Assembly: GCA_016987375.1 (NCBI GenBank)
Contig: PJRA01000011.1
Coordinates: 1,077,189 to 1,136,201 of the forward strand
Direction: 5' to 3'
Length of the DNA: 59,013 nucleotides
Source: Brachionus koreanus
Taxonomy: Eukaryota; Rotifera; Eurotatoria; Ploima; Brachionidae
Translations under genes and position numbers: made by a program
Notes under the pieces: model-generated
Told to the model about the DNA's origin: nothing
The model's input: only the letters and a program-made list of their open reading frames with translations
Database searches by the model: none
In this document: positions 22,988 to 35,882 of the stretch, piece after piece
How positions within the stretch are numbered: the first letter of the stretch is position 1
Layout: every line of letters starts with the position of its first letter

Positions 22988-23647
22988 AAAACTTAAATGA
23001 ATTATCTAAAAAAAAGGCTTTGAATCACCATTGTCACTGAGAACTAAGCAGGCTTTGAGTATTTTTGGTTTAGGACATGATAAAATAAAATTTCAAAAGA
23101 AAGCTTTTTTTTTTCCAAATTTGGATAAAATTTCACTATATTTTCATCACATCTCATAAGATCACAGCTTTTATTTCTATGAAATTTCGGACAACCATTT
23201 TTGGCCTTCTGTTATAAATGAATTAAAATGATAAATATTTATTTCGTTAACCGAAAAAAAAATACTAAAAGTTATAATTAAATAATTTTCAATTTTTCAA
23301 GTTTAAAAATCTTTTAATTTATTTGAAAAAAAAAGGAACAAAACAACTAATATCTTTTGGTGTTTTTTTTTTTATATATATAAAATTAAGCATATTTCAG
23401 ATGTGTTACATTTGGAAACAACAATTCCAACTCCTATGACAAAATCAAAAAATCTTAAATAAAAAAAAACAAAAAAAAAGTCATTAAAAGAACAAAATTA
23501 ACAGTATTCATTCGATTTAAGAGACAATGGTGCATTTTAGTTTTCATTTGGTTAGATTAGAAAAAAATTTCTCTTAAGGTTCTTTTATTTCTAAAAGATA
23601 GCATGACTAAAAAAATATTTTTGATAATTGTCACATTATGATGAGTT
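22988..23647. other. 3' flank of importin-7
   Basis: AT-rich sequence between the MITE and the importin-7 stop codon. It probably holds the importin-7 3' UTR, but I cannot fix a polyadenylation site. Confidence 0.4.
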
Positions 23648-26600
23648 CTATTGGTGACTGAACACATTCTGAGCACCAAAATTGAACTGGGATGGAACTT
23701 GAAGATTATTAAAACTGTATCCACCAGCGGCAAGCAGCCTTCGTGATTCCTTATCGGCTTGTCGCTTATTCGCCGTGGTTATAAACTCTTGTATTTGCTT
23801 ACACTGTTCGGGAGTTAATGATCCAGTTATTTGTTCATAAAACTGTGGCTGAGTAGTTTGCAAGACCTGCAAAGTCTCCTTGAAAATAACAAACTCATCT
23901 ACTTCGTCGTTATTGTCAATGCATGTAGAGTAATTTTCTAGTAAAGTGCGGTCGAATTCGTCATCGTCGTCAAAATCGTCTAAATCCGAATCATCGTCCT
24001 CATCGGCTTCCTTTCCATTATCCTGCATTGCTCTATTCTTTTTTTCATTTTCTTCCTCTTCATCGGAATAGACCTCGTCTAGATCAGCATCGGCCTCCTC
24101 GTACTCGTCGTCCGAGTCTTCTCGTGCTCGGTTCTCGTAGGCCTTGGACAAATCCTCCAACACAGTACACAAAGAAGGCAGTAGCTTAGTGCTCACCTGA
24201 TCCAATTCGGCTCGACGATTGACAGCCAACTGCAGTAGAGTGTTCAAGCCAAGAGCGCACACCTTACGATCATGAATGCCAAAAAAACAGTCTATGTCGC
24301 CAAACCACTTGTTTATAAAGTCGAGCATAATCGACCGGCCATGTGACATGCTAAAATTGTCCAAGGTTTGCACTAGAAGGTCTGTGTTGCACCAAAGAGC
24401 GGCAATGACCACTTGCAACAGCATGGTTCTGAGCTCAGTGCTCTCTACTTCTTTGCTTAATCGTTCAAAAACCAATTGAACAATGCTTGGCAAAACGTTG
24501 TCTATTTGACCGTGACATTGAAGCACAATTATTTCCAATAGTTTAGCTGCATGGCTTTCGGACTCGTCGTCGTCAATTTGAGCGTCAAGCACTTGTTTAA
24601 TCATTTTTAAAACGCATTCTAGTCGCTTTGGATCGGCTAGGAACGATTTTGTGTCCACTTGAACGTAGTTGTGAAGCACTGGCATCAATTCGGTAAAATA
24701 GTCGGCCGCGTCGTTCTGAAATATGTCATAAATTACATAGAGCAAGTTCCACATAGGCTCGCTAATTTGCTTTGACGTCAATGTGCATATAAGTGTAAAT
24801 AGCTCTTCGTAAAAATCGAGCATGCCATTTTGTATAATGGCATTTATGATAGGCATGACTATTTTTTCCAATTCGTTCATTATTTCCTGTTTGCCTTCCA
24901 TTACACTTAAAATGCTTTCGACAGTGCTTAGAATGCCCACAGCTGTAATTGTTTTGTCATCTTTGACATCAGCGTCCTCTTGTTCTTCGGCGCATTTCAC
25001 AATGCTCAAAAAAGTCTCGGCCAAATGCTTCATAATATCAACAGCAAAGCCGGATATTTGATCTTCGTAGACGTAAATTAGACGCTGGATGACACCGCTT
25101 ACGTCATCATTTTCAGTATCGCGTATCAAATTGAGCATTTTTAGAATTACTTGATGAATATTTTGGCCAATTAGCTCTTTTACAGCCGGGTTAAGCTCGT
25201 TTTCTTCATCATTAATGAGCTCGTTAAGAGCACAACAAGCCTCTACATTGACTGGTAAGCACGAGTCGTTCAGTATGCGTTGTTTTACATAGTTGCATGC
25301 GTTTATTAGGTTTTCTTGTGATTTGAACTCAACTTTGGCAAATTGTTTGAGAACCCAGCAAGCACGTGCCCTCAAAAAGCCGTGCTGACTCATGAACTCG
25401 GGAAATACATACGTAACAAGCATCATTTCGACTTGGTCTTTGTAAACATTTTTTTTTAGCAATACAGGCGCAACGGCCCCAATAATGTGCAAAATGCCAT
25501 CTTTGTTTCTCGGGTGCAATTGGGCATTTTGCAATTCGGACATGCAAAACGCCATTGCTTGCTCGAGCATTTGTTTTCGCTTGCTTGCCACTTGAAAGAC
25601 TAGTTGACGAGCTGCGTTAACTGGCGAAACAAAGTCCTCGAAAACGTCGTACTTTATTTTTATGTACTCGACCGGATCGTTTTCGAACAAGTCTTGGTCT
25701 TCGTCAGTGTGACACATCAACGGATACAATATTTGCTGAATAATTACCAGCATGTGTGGTTTCATGAATTTCCAAGTAAAAGCTGGCACTACTGCATATT
25801 CCAAATAGATTATTGCTTGTTGCAAAACTCTTGGCGATACGTACACTCCGTTTCTGTATTGTTCGAGTATTTTCAAAATGCTAGTCAATATGTTTGCTTA
25901 AATATTAATTTATGGTTAGAACAAAGCTATTTTATCAAAGGATATTTGCTTTTAAGTATTTTTTTTTCAAAAATTTAATTTTTTAAACTAATAAATTAAG
26001 TGGAGCTATTGAATTATTCATTAAAATATCAATTTTTTTATTAGGCAAATTTAAGTAAACAGTCAAATATTAATGATCATGCTCAAAAAAGCCAAATAAT
26101 TTTTTGATACTGCTTATTTTTATTTAAACACATTTAAATTAATCAAAGGTACAAATATTGGACGCCCATAATGTTGATGATTAAGTTGATAATGTTAGAA
26201 GAGGAAAAGAAAAAATTTATGAAAAAGAAACTAAACTGTGCTAAACTTACAACCGTTAAAAGAAGATAATTTTATTTTTTTAGATTCAACTCAAAACAAT
26301 TTTTAATTTTTTTAATTTAGAGCAGATTTTTTTTTATTAATTTAGAATTTTTTTTTAATTTATTAAATTAGCCTTAAATTAAATAAATAAGATATATTTT
26401 TATTGAAATTAGCGGCAAGAAAAGGAAACTAAAGGCCATTAAAAATATTAAAAAATGACTTTTAGTATTTTTGATTAAAAAAACTAAATGCGGGATATTT
26501 TTTCATTTCAAGCAATTAATATGATAGCTTAAACAGGTGCTATTTGTAATTCTGTATTAATTAATTTCTGCATATAAAAAAAAATTGAATTTGTTCTAAA

Positions 26601-29046
26601 GAATTTTGATTCCTTAAAAATTAAAAATTAAAAACAAAAAATACTTGAAAAATTTTTTAGTATGATCATTAAAATTTGATTATGTACTTCATTAGATTTG
26701 TTTTATGACATTAAAAACAAAAAAAATATTTAAATTGCATGTAACTTGTAGTAATGTTTATAAACAACTTATTAATTTTCAATCTGGGGGTTTATTAAAC
26801 GAAGTCTTTAACGAAGAACTTTGAGATTTCTCCCTTAACTTTATATTAAAAAAGTATACTTTCATTTCTATTTTATTTCTTTAGTTTAATTGATAAATTG
26901 TAAACTATCATAAATTCACTTAATCTATACAATTAAACGTTAGGATATAAAATATTCAACTAATTTTTCAATACTCTACAATACTTTAGAATGTCATAAT
27001 ATGTAAAATGGATTTAACAAGGAGCACCAAACAACAAAAATGTTATGAAAAAAAAACAATATAAAATAATAACTTTCTCTCATAAAATCAAAAATACGTT
27101 ACTAGAAGCAATAAGAAAATCTAAGAAAATCATTAATGTTCACATTGATTATAAAGATGTTGATTCTTTTCAAGAAGATCAAATTATCACAAAAACTTAA
27201 ATCAACTTAATATTTTTCTCGATTTCGATAGAGTTTCGAACAAATTTTTAAAATTAATTATCTTTTTTTTCTTATTTTGATTAGTTTAGAACTATCTGCC
27301 TTTTTTAAAATATTGCAAGTGTCATCATAAAAAATCTCATCATAAAATTTGCTATTGATTTTGTTTGTTATATTATTGCTAAAAAGACAACTATGAATAT
27401 TTAAAAAAAAGATAAATTTTTCAAAAAATTTAATTTGGTTTAAAAGCTATATTATTATTGTCTAATTTTTTAAAAATGTATTAATTCTATTTTTATCTAA
27501 TTTATAAGTGCTACCTTTTAGCATCTAATTGGCTTCATTAGCATATATTTTAAGTAAACTATGTTTAGATTTATAAAAATTATTTTATTTAAACTAAACC
27601 TTTTATCATCTAAGGTCCTAAATACTTCAATAAAGACACATTTTGGAAGAAACTTATTTGCAAGCTAATAAGATGCCAATAAATCTGAAAATTTTATTTT
27701 TAATTCTTGATTGTTTCATCAAAATAAATAGTGAATCATCAAAAAGTAAAAGAACAGTATGTCTAAAAACATCCTTTACATAGTTTCACCTAATTCAAAA
27801 GTTTTCTATACTTTTTACAATGACAAAAAGACTTCGTATTTTAGAGCGATTAGAAGAAATAAATTTTTAAATCTTACTTGAATAGCCCTTGAGAAAAAAA
27901 TTGGCGAATTCTGTGTATTCCTTGCTGCAAGTAGCCGGTGTGCCATATCTGTCAAATATTCGGTTCAATATTCTAATAGCCCATTTTTTAATTTTCCACC
28001 AAGATAATTCAGCCCTTTCATCTTTATCTATTTGCTCAACATGCTTAAAAAATAATTCTCTAGTTTAAAAGAAAAAATTTTCTCTTATTTTAAAAAAATA
28101 TTTTCAAAATTCTAAATTTTTTTAATTTTTTTTGTTGAGAATTTAGAAAAAAATTATCTTCTCATTTTATATTTTAATTTTTTTTTTCAACTTACATCAG
28201 GTACTGGTTGAACTAGTATGACATTTGAAATTTCTATCCAATTTGATAAACTATTTTTGTCCAAAACATCTAATGGGAGAATAAACTTTAAGAAAAGAGT
28301 TAAAATTTTTTTTTATTATGAATTGTTTAATTTCCACTTACTTGAATAAAAGTAAAAAAAATTTTCAAAATTTGTTTCTTTGTTAGGACAGCTAAATCAG
28401 ACTGATCGTCGGTAAGCTGACACAATCGTTCCAAAAACATAGGCAATAAAACACGCATAGCATTGTGATAAGGTTCACGATCTTTACTTGTTTTGTACTC
28501 AAATAATTTACAGAGTTGATAGAATGCTTGTAAGGCGCCGTTCCACGAATTTATATCATTCGTCTGAATGAAATGGTGAACCTTGTCCACAATGGCAGGC
28601 CATTTTTCCGGAAAATCTTGAGTAGTAATGGTTCGTACACAAACTATTAGCTGGGCTCTTATAGGATCGGGTGAATGTATGACAGCCTCGATTAAATTAT
28701 TTCGAATTGTTTGCTTGTCCGCTTCGGATATGGAAAAGGGAACAATATCTTCTGGTTTCTCTGGTTTTTTCTCAAACCAGTATTGGTTAATCATATTTTT
28801 TAGATAAATAGCGCCTGCTTGTCTAATAGGCATGTTTACTTGATCGGTCATTATCAATTGAAGTATATTTGTGCTAAAACCTTGGACATTGTAAATCTTT
28901 GAAGAAAAATTTAAAAAAAAATTTTATTTTTAAAACATGTGAAAAATTTCACGTACTAGACCCAATTCGTCTTCGGCTTGCTTTCTAAGTTGTGGGTTAA
29001 GGGTCGATTCAAGTAGATGGACTAATTTTTCGCTACTGTACGACAT
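23648..29046 (-). CDS. IPO7: Importin-7 (nuclear import receptor), 5 exons
   Basis: Exons: 29046-28957, 28896-28342, 28285-28196, 28043-27878, 25896-23648; phases 0, 0, 0, 1; 1049 residues (the human protein is about 1040). It belongs to the importin-beta superfamily, which carries ribosomal proteins, histone H1 and other cargo through nuclear pores under RanGTP control. The N-terminal Ran-binding HEAT region shows MPIRQAGAIYLKNMINQYW (about 52-70). DERAELSWWKIKKWA (about 252-266), VSPRVLQQ, YDVFEDFVSP, RKDGxLHxIG-type NKDGILHIIG and RARACWVLKQF follow the importin-7/8 order. A long Asp/Glu-rich loop lies near the C-terminus (from about EDSDDEYEE to DDDDEFD), and the end GGYSFNNLQVPSQFNFG matches the family. 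For exon 4 I chose the acceptor TTTTTTAAG|CAT; an upstream ctag gives the wrong phase. Single gene, so importin-7 versus -8 cannot be separated. Confidence 0.95.
25897..27877 (-). other. Intron 4 of importin-7 (about 2 kb)
   Basis: Far larger than the gene's other introns (54-152 bp). AT-rich, with no recognisable element or ORF. Confidence 0.6.
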
Positions 29047-29755
29047 ATTTTTTCGTATCACAAAATTGTTTGTCTAGATTTGAAAATGTGCTTTTAGAAA
29101 AACTAAATAAAATTATTATTTTTTATTATTATTGAAGGCTAAAGAAAAAAGTCATCCACGTGGGTTTTTCTTAATACAGGTTAGATGAAAAATCATTGAG
29201 AAATTTTCAAATTGTTTTTATAAGAAAAATTTGCGTTTACTTTTTGTGCTTTAATAAATTTAGAATTTTAATTTTGAAATTTAATGGAATCGCGTGAGAT
29301 TTAGAACCATTTTGTGCAAGTAAAAATTCTCTTTTTTCCAATTAAGCTTTGCTATTTGCCTTTACGTATGCTTTGCTTTTAGCACACAGCAAATATAAAT
29401 TAATCTAAATGAAAAGAAAATTTATTGACTGTTGAAATTAGGAATTTAATGGATAGGAAAGAAATTTTAAAACCAACTTGATCTGGTTTTAAACTTATTT
29501 TTACATTCATTTAAGTCAGTGTTTTTAATTATTTTTGTCTTTTTTAAGCTATTTTTCAAATATTTTACCAATTATTTCTGTAATTATATGATTATTATAT
29601 CTATCAAATCAGATAGAAAAAGATTTGATCAATGAACTCTAATGAAATTTTTTTAATTTGTATTTAACTACTTAATGTTTTACTTAAAGTTGATTTGAGT
29701 ATTAGGTTAAGACATTCAGTCTCAAGATTGAGGTATTTGTCAAATTTTAATTTAA
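29047..29755. other. 5' flank of importin-7
   Basis: AT-rich. No promoter element or repeat that I can support. Confidence 0.4.
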
Positions 29756-29779
29756 TTGATAAGAGAAATTTTTATTCTT

Positions 29780-29968
29780 TTTGCAATAATTTTATCAAAT
29801 GTATTTAAAATTTTGAACACCTTCCATACTGGAAGCCTGCGAAGGATTCTGGGGATACACTGGCCTGAGATACTGTCAAATGCTGAACTATACAAAAGAA
29901 CAAATTCTGAGCCATTGAGTCAATGCATTAAGAACAAAAGATTGCGATGGCTTGGGCATATACTTAGA
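29780..29968 (+). mobile_element. LINE ORF2 C-terminal fragment next to assembly gap
   Basis: The plus frame reads ILNTFHTGSLRRILGIHWPE, then LSQCIKNKRLRWLGHILR. This is the C-terminal hallmark (FH..CLRRILGI.W ... RLRWLGHVLR) of endonuclease/reverse-transcriptase LINE proteins, a different type from the CR1-like elements elsewhere in the window. The N gap starts directly after LGHILR, so the rest is unseen. Confidence 0.75.
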
Positions 29969-30089
29969 NNNNNNNNNNNNNNNNNNNNNNNNNNNNNNNN
30001 NNNNNNNNNNNNNNNNNNNNNNNNNNNNNNNNNNNNNNNNNNNNNNNNNNNNNNNNNNNNNNNNNNNNNNNNNNNNNNNNNNNNNNNNN
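29969..30089. other. Assembly gap (N run)
   Basis: About 121 undetermined bases. The gap is flanked on the left by a LINE fragment, which probably caused the assembly break. Confidence 0.98.
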
Positions 30090-30799
30090 GAGTGAATTAG
30101 GAAAAAAAAAAAAAAATTTAAATTTTAATAGTAGAAGAAACATGTTTAGTGCATGCTGAGACATAGACCTCCACCATGTTAAAAAAAATGATTAAAAGTA
30201 CGACGCACCAGAGTTGGAACTTCGGCGGGATTAAACAAGACATTAAAATTATTTTTAATATTTAAAAATTTTTTGTGGTTAGTTACTTGGACAAGAACAA
30301 GAAATATGGTGATTAGAGCATTCTAAAAGTCTATTATATTTTATAACATCTGAATTAAAATAAAATTTTACTTTAAGAGTTTAATTTAGTGTTTATTGAT
30401 GCGATCAATCATGAAATTCAGTTTCATCAGCCATTCTCAGAAATTAAATTTATATTTGTAAATACATTTCAGCCAAGGCATTATTTTGTTACTAAAAAGA
30501 ATTTCCAAAGTCTGATTAGTCCGCAAAACCTACTAGTTCAAATGAGTTGCTTTTTAGAATAAGCCATGGACGACTGTCAGTGAGGAAAGACAATAGAAAA
30601 ACATCAAATCATATACTGAAATAAAAAAGATTTCCTGAGCATTCCGATATTCTTTGCAAAAATATTCAAAAAAATTTTTTGATTACACATGCTATAAAAG
30701 TATGTTTTTATGATATTATCATCAACTGAGTTTTGTTCAGTAATATGGATGAAGGTTACAAGTGAAATAGTAAAGAAAATGATTAAATCTATAGCAAAA
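30090..30799. other. AT-rich intergenic stretch after the gap
   Basis: No gene seen. The phrase TTTTTATGATAT..TATCATCAACTGAG at 30705-30732 resembles 21822-21862, which hints that the long dispersed repeat reaches further left in an older, interrupted form. Confidence 0.35.
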
Positions 30800-31278
30800 T
30801 GAATCTCTTGATGAGTCAAAGCCAAGAGCGGATATTTCAAATTTAAATGAATATTTTGTTCTAAACTTTTTAGACATGAATTTAATGTGAATGTAAACAT
30901 ATCAGCTTTTTTTCAAAGATTATATGTTCAAACATGCGATTGGCATTACAGTTAGAAATAAACTTTAAAGCTAATGTAGAAAATTTACTATTATTTTTTT
31001 AGTTTATAAATTAACAAAAACATGATTAAAAGCTAGAAAATTTTTAAAAATTTTTTACTAAATAAATAATAGCAAAAAACATCTGAATTCTTTCAATATT
31101 TGTTGCTAACTATTACACATTAATAACTTTTATCAACAAAAAATATTTTATTTTTCTTTTTTTTATTCTATTTCAAAACATTAGTTTAACAATTTTTAAA
31201 TACGGTCTGGATTGCAAATTCAATTCAAACTAAATTTTTTTTTTTCTTGCAGCAAGTTTTCCTCCGCAGGTTTCATAG
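30800..31278 (+). repeat. Long dispersed direct repeat, copy B
   Basis: Second copy of the repeat at 22327-22795, in the same orientation. It has a roughly 45-bp insertion after GTTAGAAATAAACTTTAAAG relative to copy A. The ends are soft: similarity fades after TCCGCAGGTTTC. Confidence 0.75.
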
Positions 31279-32209
31279 TTTCTTTTATTGTTATTATTGA
31301 TATAATTTATTTGAACTTATCAATAATAATTTTTAGCATTAATTGTTACAAACGTAAAAGAGGTAGACCTGAAGTGTGTGCTTTACTAGAGCAATAATGT
31401 TTTAATGCATTAATATTGAATTAATTATTTAATGTAATTTTCTTATATAGTTAATATTCATTTTTTAATTTTAAAATGATTAAAAAAGTTTTTTTAATGA
31501 TATTTTTTTAAATAATTTATGTTTGTTTCTATACAATTTAATGACAAATAAAATATAAATTAATGATTTTAATTTAATTCTCATAAAATAAAAAAGATGC
31601 TCGTTTAGTATTATTTACTGCTCAAATAAATACTAGCCATTTATTAATTGAATTTCTTTTTCTTTTAAATAAATTTTTCAATTATAACAATTTTTTTTAA
31701 ATTAAATTTATTTAAAAAAAAAAATAGGTTTAACCTTATTGACCTTTATTTTTGTCTAATTTTTTTTTTTAAATATTGTTTTCAAGGCATCAATTGTAAT
31801 AAAGGATGCTCAGAAATGTTTGTCAGAAAATGAATAAATATTGTGATCTAATATAGGTAAATAGATAAAATTCTAATTTGAAATTAAAATTAGATTTTTC
31901 TAGTTTTGCAACTATAACCTCTTTGAAAGTCAACAGCTACAAGAACTTTTTAAAAAATTAGCATAATTTCAATTTTTCCGTATTTTTTTAAAAAACATTC
32001 AATTTATTTTTTCAATGAACTCATTTTGATTTTATATAGTTATTAATTATTTATTGTGTTTCTCTTTTTTAGAAAATTGAAAAAAATTTTTTAATTTCAA
32101 ATCGAAATTTACCTCAGTAAATAATTCAGGAAGTTTAAAATTTATTTTTTAAAAATTAACAATTGAATTGAATTTAAATGATTAAAATATTTATATCAAT
32201 CAAAAAAAA
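31279..32209. other. AT-rich intergenic stretch
   Basis: A short frame ends CYKRKRGRPEVCALLEQ at about 31349-31397, which looks like the KRGRP-type basic segment of some transposase or zinc-finger proteins. It is too short to assign. Nothing else is visible. Confidence 0.35.
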
Positions 32210-32751
32210 TTACATTTTAGTGCTCTCTAATATATCTAAAATTCTTCCGCGAGCCATTTGGTGATCTAAAAATAATTAAAATAACAAAATTCAAAAAAAG
32301 AATCGGCTTATATACTTTCTTCAATTGATAATTGATAAGCCAGCTCCATCAAATCTTTAACTTTTTCGACTAATTGATCTGGTGTAAGAACCGCCAATTC
32401 TTTGAAAAAATATCGAAAAAAAAAAATCAATTATCATGAATTATTTACCATTTAAGATTTCTATATCTTCTTTGCTTAAATCAGACATCCATTTTGGCTG
32501 ATTGTTTTCATCATTTTTTTCCTTTTCAAAAAAATAATGAAAAAAAAATAATTTAAATATTTCGGCAATATTACATTTTTAGATAGATATGAATCTGAAC
32601 TTAATCCAGACCAAATATTTGGAGACGATCTGTCTAATTTTTCATCACTGAATAGATTCATTTCTAGGAAATTCATTTTTAAAAAAAAATTTTTCTATTT
32701 ATCATTTATTTTTAATTTACCTTGAGAATTTTCATTTGAATTTGAGCTCAT
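32210..32751 (-). CDS. LIN52: LIN52, DREAM/MuvB complex subunit, 5 exons
   Basis: Exons: 32751-32721, 32663-32575, 32521-32449, 32399-32316, 32265-32210; phases 1, 0, 1, 1; introns 50-57 bp; 110 residues (human LIN52 is about 116). In animals LIN52 links the MuvB core to the pocket proteins p107/p130 so that DREAM represses cell-cycle genes in quiescence. The protein has LFSDEKL (14-20), which fits the LxSxExL pocket-binding motif, and LDRSSPNIW, where Ser24 aligns with the human DYRK1A site Ser28. The C-terminal half (PKWMSDLSKEDIEILNELAV, then LMEKV-like LVEKVKDLMELAYQL and MARGRILDIL) follows LIN52 throughout. It lies 276 bp downstream of PDE6D on the same strand. Confidence 0.94.
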
Positions 32752-33027
32752 TTTACCTTATATTTTATAGTGTTTTAGAATTATATACTAAAATTATCAT
32801 TATGGAGAAGAATTTCCATTAATTTTAAATAAATAATAATTAGAATAAAAATTTATTTAAATAAATAATAATTTTTAAAAAATCTAAATTGGACTTTGCT
32901 TTTAAAAATTCTAATTAATCATAAGTTGAATAAACAATTATTACAAAATGAGATAAACATAAAAAAAATTTTAGCCAAAATTTGTCTTTTATCATAGACT
33001 TAATTCTGTACATTTTGCATTAGTTTT

Positions 33028-33773
<746 letters not shown>

Positions 33774-35682
33774 TTTAAATTTTTTTTTTTATTCTCTAAA
33801 ATTAAGAAAAATGAATACTAATAGTCGAAATAGTGAATTTTAAAAGTGGCCCGATAATGACGTAGTCGTTACCAAGTCATATTAGCATTAACAATACGTT
33901 GTTTGTGAGTTAAATCAATAAATTACATGGTAACTGTTGATTTAGATAGAGAAAATAACTTTTTTTTATGTTAAGAAATTATTTGCAAAATTTATATTAA
34001 TTTCAATTTTGAGAATTTTTATATTCTCATTAATCTATATGCATTGTATCCAAGAGAAATAAGACGATGACAACGACAGCAACCAACTAAATTAAACTAA
34101 AAATAATAAATTAATTTTGAATATTTATGTTTTTTAATTTTTTCTAAGTTGATTCGAAATAATTTTAAAATCTAGAAAAATACTTGATATTATAGAGAAT
34201 CACTTTTTAGGTTGAAAATATTTCTAAGTATTAATTAAAAGTGTCTATGACTTATTATTAGCATAAATGAGTCATAAAATAATTTCTAAATTTTATCTTA
34301 GAATACCATTATTTTATTTTTTTAGGAGTTTATTTAATATTAAATATTGATTTGTTTAAAAAAATATAGTTGAAATTTAAAATTTCCGTTCATAAAAATC
34401 GTGTAATATTTTGGTACAAACTTGCCTTTTTGCATGTAATTATTAATTTCAAATATTTCAAAATATTGCCTGATAATTGAAATTAGAAAAAAAAATATAA
34501 GCTGAAAATTTGAATCGATATATTCTTTTTTATTTTATATAACTTATCTCGCTAAAAGAATAAAGAAAATAACAAAAAATGTCTTTCTATTTATATAAAA
34601 GGAAAATGGATTTTATTTTATTGATCTTACAAAACAAACTATGCAAGCTTTGTTTCAAAAATAATATCCGCTGTTTTTAATACAGTTGTTATTTATTTAT
34701 TTAATGTAAACAGTTGGCAATTGTTTTATTTTTTTTTTAAACAAAATCTAATAATCCAATTTCTTAGATCTTTTCTCTTTATCAACCTGGTTCGATGCTT
34801 ATGAAAAGATGCGAATAAAAATATTTAAAAAAATTCTTTTAAGTGATTAAAAACCTATAATCTCTTTTTTTTTGTTTAGATTAATTCAATTGAAAAAAAA
34901 TTCGTATTATAATTTTATATAGTATTCTGTCATTAAATTAAATATAAAAGTTGAAAATTGATAAAAAAATATTTTAGACGTTTAATTTTCAAGAGGTGAA
35001 AATTATTACCAGAGTAGTTATGTGAAATAGGTTAATAGGTATTTTTTCAAGTAGCTAAATTAACAAAAAATAAATTAAATCTTTAAAATAAAATAATATC
35101 TAATTAGAGATTTAAACTTTTCAACTTGTTAAGATATTTGATTATTTTTTCACTTTTTATTATTATTTTTAGTTTATTTTTACAATTCTTAAAAAATTCA
35201 ATCTCAAGAAAAAAAAAAACTTAATTATTTTCAAAAAAATTCTTAAATTTTTTATATTACAATCTAAAGCTAAATTAACCAAAACATTTACAATATATAT
35301 TTATCACTTTTATTTTAGTCATATGACTACATTCATTTTTATCTCCATAATAACTAAAATCAATGTATTTTTCTCATGCAGCTGAAAGCTCTATTCAAAA
35401 TTAATATTTACACATTGATACACTGTATAAAACATTTAGCTATCTTCGAAAAAAGAACATATCATTTCAGAACATAGTGAAAAACGTCTTGCACCTCAAT
35501 CGCTTAGTTGTGAACATTACAAACCATTTTCACTTAAAATCTGTCTTGAAATGCATTGTGTTTACTTTGTCCATTAACACTTATTCAAGGTTAAAAGACA
35601 CATATCTATCTTTGTACCAAAAATGGTCTTAACGCCATTTTGAACCAAAAAAGTTAAATTTTTCTCGATAAATCGAAGCCTG
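33774..35682. other. AT-rich intergenic stretch upstream of PDE6D
   Basis: Just upstream of PDE6D (33845-33910) there is a less AT-rich patch with TGACGTA (33858-33864), a half-CRE-like sequence about 85 bp from the start codon; promoter function is only a guess. The remainder shows no gene or repeat. Confidence 0.35.
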
Positions 35683-35882
35683 TTAACACTAGAAGCACCA
35701 AAAATTTTAAGTCATCATATCTTTTAAATAGATTTTTCAAATAAATATATCTTTTTTGAATTAGGTAGATTTTAAAATATTCTTTAAAAAATGATATTGC
35801 TTTATAAATTTAATATAATCTTTCTATAAAATATTTTTGAATTAAAAAAACATGAAAAAATGCTTGATGCTTCTAGTGTTAA
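35683..35882. mobile_element. TTAA-flanked MITE (piggyBac-like termini), best copy
   Basis: TTAA (35683-35686) then CACTAGAAGCACCAA; the right end reads TTGATGCTTCTAGTG then TTAA (35879-35882). The interior is about 160 bp, non-coding, and similar on its left side to the copy at 11976 (TCATATCTTTTAAATAGATT). TTAA target duplication is the signature of piggyBac-type transposition; the autonomous partner is not in this window. Confidence 0.82.

Noticed and set aside
28044..28060. Importin-7 exon 4 starting after the upstream ctag acceptor, which seemed to leave a frame error.
   Set aside because: The acceptor TTTTTTAAG just before CAT (28043) gives phase 0 and aligns HVEQIDKDER directly after VPD as in other importin-7 proteins, so there is no frameshift.
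31212..31397. Frame ending in KRKRGRPEVCALLEQ.
   Set aside because: The basic tail is suggestive of a transposase or zinc-finger protein, but 15 residues after a hydrophobic low-complexity run are too little to assign.
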